Origin: an uncultured Erysipelotrichaceae bacterium
Lineage (GTDB): Bacteria > Bacillota_I > Bacilli_A > Erysipelotrichales > Erysipelotrichaceae
Assembly (NCBI GenBank): GCA_934675465.1
Contig: CAKUQM010000016.1
Location: forward strand, 1-37,230
DNA: 37,230 nucleotides
Direction of reading: 5' to 3'
Shown: positions 16,776-24,375 of the stretch, piece by piece
How the letters are laid out: each line of letters begins with the position of its first letter
Numbering within the stretch: the stretch's first letter is position 1
Notes under the pieces: model-generated
What the model saw: the letters and a program-made list of their open reading frames with translations, nothing else
Databases searched by the model: none
Told to the model about the DNA's origin: nothing
Position numbers and translations under genes: made by a program

Positions 16776-17272
16776 TTCTTCTCTCCAATAAAGTCTTCAA
16801 TAGCCTTCTTATCATCGCTAGAAGTAGCTTTATCTTGCATAAGTTTACTAACAGCAGCCATTGCGACATCGACCATTTCATCGTGGATTCTATCTTGAGC
16901 ATCCCTCTCTTTTTGTTCGATTTCTTTATCAGCCATAGCCAACTTAGCACTAGCCTCACTATTAGCCTTATTAACAATCTCAGCTCTTAGATTTTCAGCC
17001 TCTTTACGAGCGCTCTCAACTATTTCACCAGATCTGTTACGAGCATGTTCCAATTCTTCTTTTGCCTTATCAAGTTCAACAGAAGCATCTTCTCTTAACT
17101 TTTGAGAAGACATAAGATTCTCATTCATCTTATCTCTTCTTTTAGCTAGAATATCTCTAGCAGGCTTCCATAATAACTTCTTACATAACAAAAATAGAAC
17201 CAACGTTGAACAAAGCTGGACAAGCATCGTGATCCAATTGGGAAATAGTACACCTTGAATATCAAAAGTCAT
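16772..17272 (-). CDS. atpF: ATP synthase F0 b subunit
   Basis: Peripheral stalk subunit. One membrane helix near the N-terminus (about 10-28, WITMLVQLCSTLVLFLLCKK) is followed by a long charged coiled coil (about 45-150, with KAKEELEHARNRSGEIVESA) and a short C-terminal helix. 166 residues is standard. It starts 18 bases after atpE and its last bases overlap atpH (ATGA). An AAGGGTAAGAG stretch just before the ATG acts as ribosome site. Confidence 0.95.
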   Translation of the reverse strand: MTFDIQGVLFPNWITMLVQLCSTLVLFLLCKKLLWKPARDILAKRRDKMNENLMSSQKLREDASVELDKAKEELEHARNRSGEIVESARKEAENLRAEIVNKANSEASAKLAMADKEIEQKERDAQDRIHDEMVDVAMAAVSKLMQDKATSSDDKKAIEDFIGEKK

Positions 17273-17290
17273 CTCTTACCCTTTTGATCC

Positions 17291-17521
17291 TTAGTAAACG
17301 AAAATCAACAATAAAGAAATTAATAGACCGTAAATAGCACAAGTTTCTGAAATGGCAGCACCAACGATTGCTTGTGATCTAATCTTATCAGCAGCATCTG
17401 GGTTCTTACCAATTGCTTCTACAGCCTTTGCACCTACGTTACCTTCACCTAATGCAGTACCAAAACCTGTGAATACTGCGATAGCAGCAGCGATTGCGAT
17501 TAATCCTCTTTCTAATTCCAT
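17291..17521 (-). CDS. atpE: ATP synthase F0 c subunit with two membrane glutamates
   Basis: Ring-forming rotor proteolipid of 76 residues: helix 1 about 5-24, polar loop AIGKNPDAADKIR (37-48) and helix 2 about 50-75. The conserved ion-binding carboxylate is E59 in AISETCAIYG. A second carboxylate, E26 in ALGEGNVG, lies where Na+-coupled rings carry Gln32; the 33-residue gap E26-E59 equals E32-E65 of the Fusobacterium nucleatum two-carboxylate Na+ ring. T60 and Y64 stand where Ser66 and Tyr70 bind Na+. H+ rings such as those of E. coli or B. subtilis lack the second Glu. Na+ coupling is therefore an inference, not proven. An AAGGAGG ribosome site is well placed. Confidence 0.97.
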   Translation of the reverse strand: MELERGLIAIAAAIAVFTGFGTALGEGNVGAKAVEAIGKNPDAADKIRSQAIVGAAISETCAIYGLLISLLLIFVY

Positions 17522-17534
17522 AAATAAAACCTCC

Positions 17535-18224
17535 TTATTTTTCTGGCAATTCTTTTCCGATAAATATAATTGTTAAAGACGTAAAGATAAACGTCTGCAA
17601 CAAACTAGAAATTAAGTCAAAGTATGAATGAAGTGCAGGCGCCAAAACAACACCCACAAAGTCAAATTTTCCAATTAGTGGAACAAGACTAGAAACATAC
17701 CCTGAGAATGTATAGAACAATGTCATAATGATTGTTCCCGCTAAAACATTAGCGAAAAGACGCATTGACATAGAAATAACTGGTGAAATCTTACCAATTA
17801 TGTTCATTGGTAAAAATAAAAACATTGGTTCAAATAAGCCCTTGACATAGTTTTTAATACCATTGTACTTAATACTATTTACTTCAACCATCGTGATAGT
17901 AATAATAGCTAAAGTCAAAGTAACTGAGAAGTTCCCGGTAGGAACAGCTTGGTTACCAAACAATCCTGATATTGAAGACAAGAAGATATAGCCCCATAAG
18001 TATCCAACATAAGGACCTAAGTAATCAAAAATTTCATCATTAACGTCAGCTTTAACTGAATTATCTACCATTTCAACAGCAGTTAGAGCCAATAATACCA
18101 GTCCCTTTGGCTCCGAATAGGGATCGAATTCTCTAAGTGCCTTATTCAGTATTAGCAGTATAACTGCCAAGATTGCTGAAATAATTAAAATAGAGAATAC
18201 ATGTGCTTGAATTGTAATAGTCAT
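17535..18224 (-). CDS. atpB: ATP synthase F0 a subunit
   Basis: Stator subunit with the two ion half-channels next to the c ring. It is a polytopic membrane protein of 229 residues with about five to six helices. The essential arginine is in MSMRLFANVLAGTII (the SLRLFGN motif of the family), and the last helices contain HSYFDLISSLLQTFIFTSLTIIFIG (read as HSYFDLISSLLQ then TFIFTSLT), including the polar and aromatic positions of helix 5. The ATG overlaps the stop of the upstream atpI-like gene (AAATGA). Assignment is firm. Confidence 0.97.
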   Translation of the reverse strand: MTITIQAHVFSILIISAILAVILLILNKALREFDPYSEPKGLVLLALTAVEMVDNSVKADVNDEIFDYLGPYVGYLWGYIFLSSISGLFGNQAVPTGNFSVTLTLAIITITMVEVNSIKYNGIKNYVKGLFEPMFLFLPMNIIGKISPVISMSMRLFANVLAGTIIMTLFYTFSGYVSSLVPLIGKFDFVGVVLAPALHSYFDLISSLLQTFIFTSLTIIFIGKELPEK

Positions 18225-18547
18225 TTTTTAATAACAGCCTCGATAATCAATTTAACCTTAATAACAAGTAAGCCTACTACTACCCCAATATAATTAAATA
18301 TACTTGGTAATAAGAAGCTAATCACAAGAGGAACAGCTAATAAGCTTGTGCTAAATAGTGCTCCTAGAATCACCCAAGAGTTGTAATGGTCTAGGTGATT
18401 ATAACGATATTCAATTAGGCGATAATTTAGGAAAGAAAAGGTGAATCCTAGTAATACACCTAATGAAATCTTATAGTCTATAAGTAAAAAGATGGCTGCG
18501 ATTAATAAACTTAATACAAGCTCACTAAAAAAACCTCTTTTACTCAT
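18221..18547 (-). CDS. atpI: AtpI-like ATP synthase accessory membrane protein
   Basis: Small four-helix membrane protein that heads the atp operon; AtpI homologues assist c-ring assembly or Mg2+ handling. Helices lie at about 10-24, 26-43, 60-82 and 84-103. The frame is open to TTG 18565, but the TTGTGCTATAAT it would read through is an extended -10 promoter, so ATG 18547 (MSKRGFFSEL) is chosen, 108 residues. That ATG lies only six bases after the -10 box and has no ribosome site. Sequence similarity within this family is low, so the name rests on position, size and topology. Confidence 0.75.
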   Translation of the reverse strand: MSKRGFFSELVLSLLIAAIFLLIDYKISLGVLLGFTFSFLNYRLIEYRYNHLDHYNSWVILGALFSTSLLAVPLVISFLLPSIFNYIGVVVGLLVIKVKLIIEAVIKK

Positions 18548-18553
18548 AATCGT

Positions 18554-18562
18554 ATTATAGCA
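18554..18562 (-). promoter_or_regulatory. Extended -10 promoter of the atp operon
   Basis: TGCTATAAT on the minus strand (18562-18554), a perfect extended -10. The -35 region is weak. A normal start point 6-7 bases downstream falls at 18548-18547, the first base of the atpI ATG, implying a transcript with essentially no leader. Confidence 0.7.
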
Positions 18563-18725
18563 CAAGCTTTTTCATCATGTTTTCTAATAAAGTGCCAAAT
18601 ATGCGCAATTTTACATACAAAAATTATAATGTCAAAAACACCAGATAATCCCCTTCCTTATTAATTAATATAGGTTTTTATCTTTTTTTACACACAAATA
18701 ACAATAAAAGATTTAAGAATATTGA

Positions 18726-18731
18726 TATAAT
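18726..18731 (+). promoter_or_regulatory. Probable -10 box of ppdK
   Basis: TATAAT preceded by TTGA, about 33 bases before the ppdK ribosome site and ATG. The -35 element is not convincing (AATAAA at a 17-base spacing). The 18566-18764 gap holds the divergent atp and ppdK promoters and no gene. Confidence 0.5.
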
Positions 18732-18764
18732 GATAAAGCTAATTAAAGAAGGAGAAAAAAATAG

Positions 18765-21395
18765 ATGAGCAAGAAATATGTTTATATGTTTGCAGAAGGC
18801 AATGCAAGCATGCGTGAACTTCTTGGTGGTAAGGGTGCTAACTTAGCTGAAATGTCAAGTCTAGGACTACCTGTTCCTTTTGGTTTCACAATTTCAACTG
18901 AAGCTTGTACAGCTTACTATGATGACGGTAAGAAAATTAACGACGACATCATGGCTCAAGTTAAAGAATCTTTAGCTAAACTTGAAGAACAAGCCGGCAA
19001 GAAGTTAGGTGATGAAAACAACCCCCTTCTTGTTTCAGTTAGATCTGGAGCAAGAGCAAGTATGCCTGGTATGATGGATACAATTCTTAACCTAGGTATC
19101 AATGATAAGGTTGTTGAAACAATTGCCGAAAAGACTGGTAACAGACGTTTCGCTTATGACTCTTATAGACGTTTCATTCAAATGTTCTCAGACGTTGTAA
19201 TGGAATTATCTAAGAAGCGTTTTGAAGAAATTATCGACGAAGTTAAGGAAGCTAAGGGCGTTAAGCTTGATACTGAACTTGATGTAGCTGATATGGAAGA
19301 ATTAGTTAGAAGATTTAAGGCATTCTATAAGGAAAACTTAAATGAAGACTTCCCTCAAGACACTAATGTTCAATTAGAAAGAGCTATCGAGGCAGTATTT
19401 AGATCTTGGAATAACCCAAGAGCTATTTTCTATCGTAAGGAAAATGATATCCCATCTTCTTGGGGAACTGCAGTTAACGTTCAAATGATGGTATTCGGTA
19501 ATATGGGTGATGATTGTGGTACAGGTGTTGCCTTCACAAGAAACCCAGCTACTGGTGAAAATAAGTTATTTGGTGAATTCTTAATGAACGCTCAAGGTGA
19601 AGACGTTGTTGCTGGTGTTAGAACTCCACAAACAATCGATCAACTTAAAGAAGTTATGCCTGAAGCTTATGAAGAATTCAAGAAGATTTGTGATACTCTT
19701 GAACATCATTACCATGATATGCAAGATATGGAATTCACTATCGAACATAAGAAATTATTCATGTTACAAACAAGAAATGGTAAGCGTACAGCTGCTGCTG
19801 CATTAAAGATTGCTTGTGACATGGTTGATGAAGGTTTAGTTGATACTGATAAGGCATTATTGATGGTTGAACCTAAGCAATTAGATTCTCTATTACACCC
19901 TCAATTCAATGCTGAAGCATTAAAGAATGCTACTCCTATTACTAAGGGTCTAGCTGCTTCTCCTGGTGCTGCATGCGGTCAAATCGTATTCTCAGCTGAA
20001 GATGCTAAGGATGAACATGCTAAGGGTAAGAAGGTAGTTCTAGTAAGACTTGAAACTTCTCCAGAAGATATCGAAGGTATGGCTGTTGCTGAAGGTGTGC
20101 TAACAGTTAGAGGTGGTATGACATCACATGCTGCTGTAGTTGCTAGAGGTATGGGTGAATGCTGTGTATCTGGTTGTGGTGATATTAAGATCAACTATGA
20201 AACTAAGACATTTGAATTAAACGGTAAGACTTACCATGAATTCGATTGGATTTCATTAGATGGTACTACAGGTTGCGTATATGGCGAAGCTATCCCTACA
20301 GAACCTGCTACAATCTCTGGTTACTTCAAGCGTTTCATGGACTGGGCAGATGAAAGAAGAGATTTAAAGATTAGAACTAATGCTGATACTCCTCGTGATG
20401 CTAAGCAGGCATTAGAATTCGGTGCTGAAGGTATTGGTCTTGTTAGAACTGAACATATGTTCTTCGAAGCTACTAAGATCAAGGCTATCAGAGAAATGAT
20501 CGTTTCTAAAACTGTTGAACAAAGAAAAGCAGCTCTTGAAAAAGTATTAGCTTTACAACAAGCTGACTTCGAAGGCATCTATGAAGCTATGGAAGGCAAT
20601 CCAGTAACTATTCGTTACTTAGATCCACCTTTGCATGAATTCGTTCCTACAGGCGAAAAGGAAATCGTTGAATTAGCTGCTGATATGAACATGCCAGTTG
20701 ATGAATTAAAGGCTATTATCGCTAACTTACATGAAGTTAACCCAATGATGGGTCATAGAGGTTGTAGATTAGCTGTTACTTATCCTGAAATTGCTGAAAC
20801 TCAAACTAAGGCTGTTATCGGTGCTGCTATTAACACTCAAAGAAAGCATCCAGATTGGAATGTAGTTCCTGAAATCATGATTCCACTTGTTGGTGATGTT
20901 AAGGAATTAAAGTTCGTTAAGGATATCGTTGTTAAGACTGCTCAAGAAATGATTGCTAGAAGTGATATCAAGTTAAGCTACCATGTTGGTACTATGATTG
21001 AAATCCCTCGTGCTGCTATCTTAGCTGGTGAAATCGCTAGAGAAGCTGAATTCTTCTCATTCGGTACAAACGACTTAACACAAATGACATTTGGTTTCTC
21101 AAGAGATGATGCTGCTAAGTTCTTAGGCGATTACTACAACGCTAAGATCTATGAACAAGATCCATTCCAAAGAGTTGACCAAAGAGGTGTAGGCGTACTA
21201 GTTAAACTAGCTGCTGACCAAGGTAGAGCTACAAGACCTAATATCAAGTTAGGTGTATGTGGTGAACATGGTGGTGATCCTTCTTCTATCGAATTCTTCC
21301 ATAAAGTTGGATTAAATTATGTTTCTTGCTCACCTTATAGAGTACCTATCGCAAGACTTGCTGCTGCTCAAGCTGCTATCAAGTTCCCTAGATAG
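18765..21395 (+). CDS. ppdK: Pyruvate, phosphate dikinase
   Basis: Interconverts pyruvate + ATP + Pi and phosphoenolpyruvate + AMP + PPi; in fermenting anaerobes it often runs toward pyruvate and ATP. The N-terminal ATP-grasp domain (about 1-340) carries GGKGANLAEM, SVRSGARASMPGMMDT and DMEFTIE. The swivelling phosphohistidine is H455 in RGGMTSHAAVVARG, the same number as in Clostridium symbiosum PPDK. The C-terminal TIM barrel (about 520-876) has GIGLVRTEHMF, GTNDLTQMTFGFSRDD and the catalytic Cys in GVCGEHGGDPSS. 876 residues is full length. The gene uses GCT, GGT and AAG codons strongly, as expected of a highly expressed gene. The ribosome site AAGGAG is 11 bases before ATG. Divergent from the atp operon; certain. 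Confidence 0.99.
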   Translation: MSKKYVYMFAEGNASMRELLGGKGANLAEMSSLGLPVPFGFTISTEACTAYYDDGKKINDDIMAQVKESLAKLEEQAGKKLGDENNPLLVSVRSGARASMPGMMDTILNLGINDKVVETIAEKTGNRRFAYDSYRRFIQMFSDVVMELSKKRFEEIIDEVKEAKGVKLDTELDVADMEELVRRFKAFYKENLNEDFPQDTNVQLERAIEAVFRSWNNPRAIFYRKENDIPSSWGTAVNVQMMVFGNMGDDCGTGVAFTRNPATGENKLFGEFLMNAQGEDVVAGVRTPQTIDQLKEVMPEAYEEFKKICDTLEHHYHDMQDMEFTIEHKKLFMLQTRNGKRTAAAALKIACDMVDEGLVDTDKALLMVEPKQLDSLLHPQFNAEALKNATPITKGLAASPGAACGQIVFSAEDAKDEHAKGKKVVLVRLETSPEDIEGMAVAEGVLTVRGGMTSHAAVVARGMGECCVSGCGDIKINYETKTFELNGKTYHEFDWISLDGTTGCVYGEAIPTEPATISGYFKRFMDWADERRDLKIRTNADTPRDAKQALEFGAEGIGLVRTEHMFFEATKIKAIREMIVSKTVEQRKAALEKVLALQQADFEGIYEAMEGNPVTIRYLDPPLHEFVPTGEKEIVELAADMNMPVDELKAIIANLHEVNPMMGHRGCRLAVTYPEIAETQTKAVIGAAINTQRKHPDWNVVPEIMIPLVGDVKELKFVKDIVVKTAQEMIARSDIKLSYHVGTMIEIPRAAILAGEIAREAEFFSFGTNDLTQMTFGFSRDDAAKFLGDYYNAKIYEQDPFQRVDQRGVGVLVKLAADQGRATRPNIKLGVCGEHGGDPSSIEFFHKVGLNYVSCSPYRVPIARLAAAQAAIKFPR

Positions 21396-21408
21396 TCAAT
21401 AAACAATT

Positions 21409-21438
21409 AAAGCTCTCAATCAAACGAGAGCTTTTCTT
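21409..21438 (+). terminator. Intrinsic terminator of ppdK
   Basis: AAAGCTCTC-AATCAAAC-GAGAGCTTTTCTT: nine pairs with an eight-base loop, beginning 13 bases past the ppdK stop. The A-rich 5' side allows some function on the minus strand for the small gene ending at 21447. Confidence 0.85.
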
Positions 21439-21446
21439 ATACTTAT

Positions 21447-21596
21447 TTAAGAGTCCAATGCTTCCATCAATTCTTCAATGCTATCAAAAGGCCCATATAC
21501 ATCATCCTCATCATTTTCCATCTTCTCAATGCTTTCATAAGTGATTTCATTAGGATCAGATGTTTGCAATTTCGAATCATTATTATCTCTTAACAT
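21447..21596 (-). CDS. Short acidic protein with RelB/DinJ-like C-terminus
   Basis: A 49-residue frame with a good ribosome site (AAGGTGG, seven bases before ATG 21596). It begins MLRDNNDSKLQTSDPNEITY and ends YGPFDSIEELMEALDS. It is strongly acidic (about 14 Asp/Glu). The ending resembles the toxin-binding tail of RelB/DinJ antitoxins, which typically finish in phrases like FNSVEEMMEAL. The N-terminal ribbon-helix-helix DNA-binding half of such antitoxins is absent, and no toxin gene is adjacent. It could be an antitoxin remnant, a free-standing antitoxin tail or an unrelated small protein. Coding status is likely from the ribosome site and clean reading; function is unknown. Confidence 0.6.
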   Translation of the reverse strand: MLRDNNDSKLQTSDPNEITYESIEKMENDEDDVYGPFDSIEELMEALDS

Positions 21597-21634
21597 TATA
21601 ATTCCACCTTTATATAAGGTTATTTTACTACATG

Positions 21635-21660
21635 AAAAAAGCCATTACATAAGTAACAGC
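21635..21660 (-). terminator. Intrinsic terminator of the lysine ABC operon
   Basis: Minus strand GCTGTTAC-TTAT-GTAATGGC (eight pairs, two of them G-U) followed by six U, eight bases after the stop of the ATPase gene. Confidence 0.8.
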
Positions 21661-21667
21661 TTATATC

Positions 21668-22405
21668 TTATTTATTAACTACCTTAGACAAGAATTCCTT
21701 AGTTCTTACATTATCAGGATGATCAAATATCTTTTCAGGACTACCCTCTTCTGCAATCAAACCATCTTCCATAAAGATAACTCTATTAGAAACTTGTTTC
21801 GCAAAACCCATTTCATGAGTAACAACAATCATTGTCATGCCCTCTTTAGCTAATTCTCGCATAACATTCAATACTTCATTAACCATTTCAGGATCTAGGG
21901 CACTTGTAGGCTCATCAAACAACAATACCTCAGGTTCCATAGCCAAGGCTCTTGCGATGGCAACTCTTTGTTTCTGACCACCTGAAATTTGATCAGGTCT
22001 AGCGTTAATATATTCAGCCATGCCTACCTTTTGTAGATACATCAGTGCATTCTCTTTAGCCTCTTCCCTTGACTTCTTTAAAACCTTAACCTGTCCAATA
22101 ATACAGTTTTCTAAAACGGTCATATTATTAAATAAATTAAATGATTGGAAGCACATACCAACATGACTTCTATAAGTATCTAACTTGTAATCCTTAGCCA
22201 ATACTGATTCGCCGTGATAAAGAACATCGCCACCACTTGGAGTCTCTAACAAGTTAATGCATCTTAACATTGTAGACTTACCAGAACCAGAAGCACCAAT
22301 AATACAAGTTACATCGCCCTTGTTTACCTTAAAGTTAATATCTTTTAAAACAACATGATCACCAAAGGCCTTAGATAAGTGTTTAATTTCAATAATAGGT
22401 TCCAT
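21668..22405 (-). CDS. Amino-acid ABC transporter ATPase (probably lysine)
   Basis: ATPase of a polar amino-acid uptake system (GlnQ/HisP class). Walker A GASGSGKST is at about 38-46, the Q loop is in CFQSFNLFN, the signature is ISGGQKQRVAIARAL, Walker B VLLFDEPTSALD and the switch histidine in VTHEMGFA. 245 residues, complete. Its ATG shares a base with the permease stop, so translation is coupled. The lysine riboswitch heading the operon argues for lysine as substrate; the ATPase alone could not show that. Confidence 0.95.
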   Translation of the reverse strand: MEPIIEIKHLSKAFGDHVVLKDINFKVNKGDVTCIIGASGSGKSTMLRCINLLETPSGGDVLYHGESVLAKDYKLDTYRSHVGMCFQSFNLFNNMTVLENCIIGQVKVLKKSREEAKENALMYLQKVGMAEYINARPDQISGGQKQRVAIARALAMEPEVLLFDEPTSALDPEMVNEVLNVMRELAKEGMTMIVVTHEMGFAKQVSNRVIFMEDGLIAEEGSPEKIFDHPDNVRTKEFLSKVVNK

Positions 22406-23220
22406 TATTTTGCACCCTCCTTATGAAATTCATCATAGTTACTACCCTTAAGTGGTGAATTTAAAATACCACTAGTAGGAGCTAATTGATCAACAGTAGC
22501 TAGTGTATATGAAGAAGAACCAGCCATCTTCTTTTCAATTAATCTTAAGATAAATGAAGCTACTAATGTCATTGTCAAATAACCAATCATCTCAATAACA
22601 GCACTAGGGAAATATAAGTATGTAGCACCTACTACTGCTCTATGAGCTGCGAAGAATTCAGTAAAAGTAATGACAAACATTACTGAAGTATCTTTTACGT
22701 TAATAATATAGTTATTGCCAATTTGAGGAAGGATGTTCTTAAATACCTGAGGCATAATTACATATAACATCGTTTGCCAATGGTTCATACCAATAGCCTT
22801 AGCACCCTCTGTTTGACCCTTATCAATTGATAAGATACCACCTCTTACAGTCTCAGCCATATAGGCACCAGTATTAATAGATACTACCAGCATTGCACAT
22901 GCCCATACACTGCTCCATAGTTTTGCACCCTGTGTTAGATATGGAAGACCATAATAGAAGAATACTGCCTGTAGTACCATCGGAGTTCCTCTAAAGAACT
23001 CAACATAGACTCTAATAATTCCTCTTAATAATTTAATTAAGAACTTCTTAACACCACTATCATTATTCTTATATGGAATAGTTTGTAGAATACCACACAA
23101 GAAACCAATTAAACAACCAAATAATGTACCTACAAAAGCTAATAGTAGAGTATTTTTAATACCATCCATATAGGTGGAAGAATAGGTCGTCCACGCTTTT
23201 ACAACATCATCAATTAACAT
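22405..23220 (-). CDS. Amino-acid ABC transporter permease (probably lysine)
   Basis: Inner-membrane permease of the HisMQ/GlnP family, 271 residues, about five helices. The EAA coupling loop reads GAKAIGMNHWQTMLYVIMPQ (about 150-169), and the N-terminal segment NTLLLAFVGTLFG and FFRGTPMVLQAVFFYYG are family strings. There is one permease gene only, so it should act as a homodimer. A hydrophilic tail of about 35 residues after the last helix is longer than usual. It starts four bases after the binding-protein stop. Confidence 0.94.
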   Translation of the reverse strand: MLIDDVVKAWTTYSSTYMDGIKNTLLLAFVGTLFGCLIGFLCGILQTIPYKNNDSGVKKFLIKLLRGIIRVYVEFFRGTPMVLQAVFFYYGLPYLTQGAKLWSSVWACAMLVVSINTGAYMAETVRGGILSIDKGQTEGAKAIGMNHWQTMLYVIMPQVFKNILPQIGNNYIINVKDTSVMFVITFTEFFAAHRAVVGATYLYFPSAVIEMIGYLTMTLVASFILRLIEKKMAGSSSYTLATVDQLAPTSGILNSPLKGSNYDEFHKEGAK

Positions 23221-23224
23221 TTAA

Positions 23225-24079
23225 TTATTCCCCTAAAGGTTGTACCTTAATAGCTTCATCCATTATTGCGTTGAAATCATCAACAGTTAATGTATCTAAA
23301 TATGAATCGATTGCTTCCTTAAGAACTGTATTACCCTTTCTTACAGAAATACCGATATTAACATTTTCTTCTCTTTCTTCTTCACTAAACTTGAAGTCAC
23401 CATCAGTACCACTAAAATCCAAAACCTTTAAATCATCATAGGCAATAGCGGCGCCAGTAGCTGTTGGCATATCAGTAACTACAAAATCAAAGACGCCAGT
23501 TTCTACTCCCATAATCATTGCAGGAGCTGATTCAGCAGCTGTTTGAATCAAAGCACCTTCCATTTGAGGCAAACACTCAGAGTACCAAATTGTAGCTGAT
23601 TGAGCTGAGCCCTTATAGCCGGCAAAATCCATAATTGAAGTTGCGTTAGCTAAAGGTGAATCTTCCTTAACTAGAATAGCGAAACTTGCATAATAGTAAG
23701 GACCAGCGAAATCTACTTGTTGACTTCTTTCTTTAGTCATTGATTGTCCTGCAATAACCGCATCAATTACACCAGTTTGCACACTAGGTACAAGAGAATC
23801 CCAATCACTTCTTACAACCTCTAACTCCCATCCATTGGCCTCACAAATTCTTTTCGCAATCATTACATCATAACCATTTGCGTAATCATTTGTGCCCTTA
23901 ATTGGTACTGCACCATTGGAATCATCTGTCTGTGTCCAGTTATATGGAGCATAAGCACATTCCATAGCGATAGTTAAAACACCATCTTCAACACCACTTT
24001 TAGCAGATGAATCCCCACCACAAGCACTTAAAGTCACCAACATTAAAATTGCCATTAATACACCAAGTAATCTTTTCAT
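23225..24079 (-). CDS. Amino-acid ABC transporter substrate-binding lipoprotein (probably lysine)
   Basis: Extracellular binding lipoprotein: a 19-residue signal with lipobox LSAC, the lipidated Cys at 20, then a type II SBP_bac_3 fold. Family strings are LTIAMECAYAPYNW, GYDVMIAKRICE, WDSLVPSVQTGVIDAVIAGQSMT and DFAGPYYYA. Near the C-terminus GISVRKGNTVLKEAIDSYL is typical. The length is 284 residues. A strong AGGAGG ribosome site precedes the ATG. It is the first gene of the operon and lies directly behind the lysine riboswitch and its terminator, which is the basis for proposing lysine as substrate. Confidence 0.94.
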   Translation of the reverse strand: MKRLLGVLMAILMLVTLSACGGDSSAKSGVEDGVLTIAMECAYAPYNWTQTDDSNGAVPIKGTNDYANGYDVMIAKRICEANGWELEVVRSDWDSLVPSVQTGVIDAVIAGQSMTKERSQQVDFAGPYYYASFAILVKEDSPLANATSIMDFAGYKGSAQSATIWYSECLPQMEGALIQTAAESAPAMIMGVETGVFDFVVTDMPTATGAAIAYDDLKVLDFSGTDGDFKFSEEEREENVNIGISVRKGNTVLKEAIDSYLDTLTVDDFNAIMDEAIKVQPLGE

Positions 24080-24113
24080 TTCTCTTACCTCCTAAACCCA
24101 AATGTATTAAAGT

Positions 24114-24144
24114 AAAAAATCGTATGTGCTAATTGCACATACGA
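24114..24144 (-). terminator. Riboswitch-controlled terminator (expression platform)
   Basis: Minus strand TCGTATGTGC-AATTA-GCACATACGA, ten perfect pairs (24144-24135 with 24129-24120), then six U (24119-24114). It lies between the lysine aptamer and the binding-protein gene and should form when lysine is bound. Confidence 0.9.
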
Positions 24145-24159
24145 CTATAATGAACCGAA

Positions 24160-24325
24160 CATACAATAGCGCCTCTTCTTACGAAGGAGTGATATAGGTA
24201 TTCCCTAAATCCCCATGCATTAGATATGCCTAGCTAATACATTCGGCGACGGTTACCTTTTGTTAAGATCATTAGATGCCTCTTCACTTAACTACTAATT
24301 TTCGTCGCTACCTCTATACATAGAT
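24160..24325 (-). promoter_or_regulatory. Lysine riboswitch (L box) aptamer
   Basis: On the minus strand the leader shows the conserved L-box blocks in order: AGAGGTAGCG (24315-24306), AGTAGTTAAGTGAAGAGG with the AGUA of the loop-E-like element (about 24295-24278), GTCGCCGAA (24250-24242) and the closing GAAGAGGCGCTAT (24178-24166). GCGACG (24308-24303) pairs exactly with CGTCGC (24251-24246). A P3-type stem, TGTATTAG with CTAATGCA, is clear. P1 closes with ATAG/CTAT extended by wobble pairs. A strong terminator follows. It should switch off the transporter when lysine is plentiful. The loop-loop kissing contact was not obvious by eye. Confidence 0.9.
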
Positions 24326-24339
24326 TATTACTTACCTTA

Positions 24340-24367
24340 ATTGTCCTACAAATAAAATATTTGTCAA
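24340..24367 (-). promoter_or_regulatory. Promoter of the lysine ABC operon
   Basis: Perfect -35 TTGACA (24367-24362), 16-base spacer and -10 GACAAT (24345-24340) on the minus strand, starting transcription just before the riboswitch aptamer. Confidence 0.65.
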
Positions 24368-24375
24368 TAAGTTAT

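Noticed and set aside
16759..16977. 72-codon minus-strand frame within atpF/atpH
   Set aside because: Out-of-frame shadow of atpF; composition (Arg/Leu/Trp-rich) and lack of a ribosome site argue against coding.
19979..20578. Minus-strand frames inside ppdK
   Set aside because: Antisense shadows of a strongly codon-biased gene; Ser/Ala-rich with no ribosome site.
24160..24325. T-box leader before the ABC transporter
   Set aside because: No T-box AGGGUGGNACCGCG-type antiterminator bulge sequence; the conserved blocks are those of the lysine L-box.
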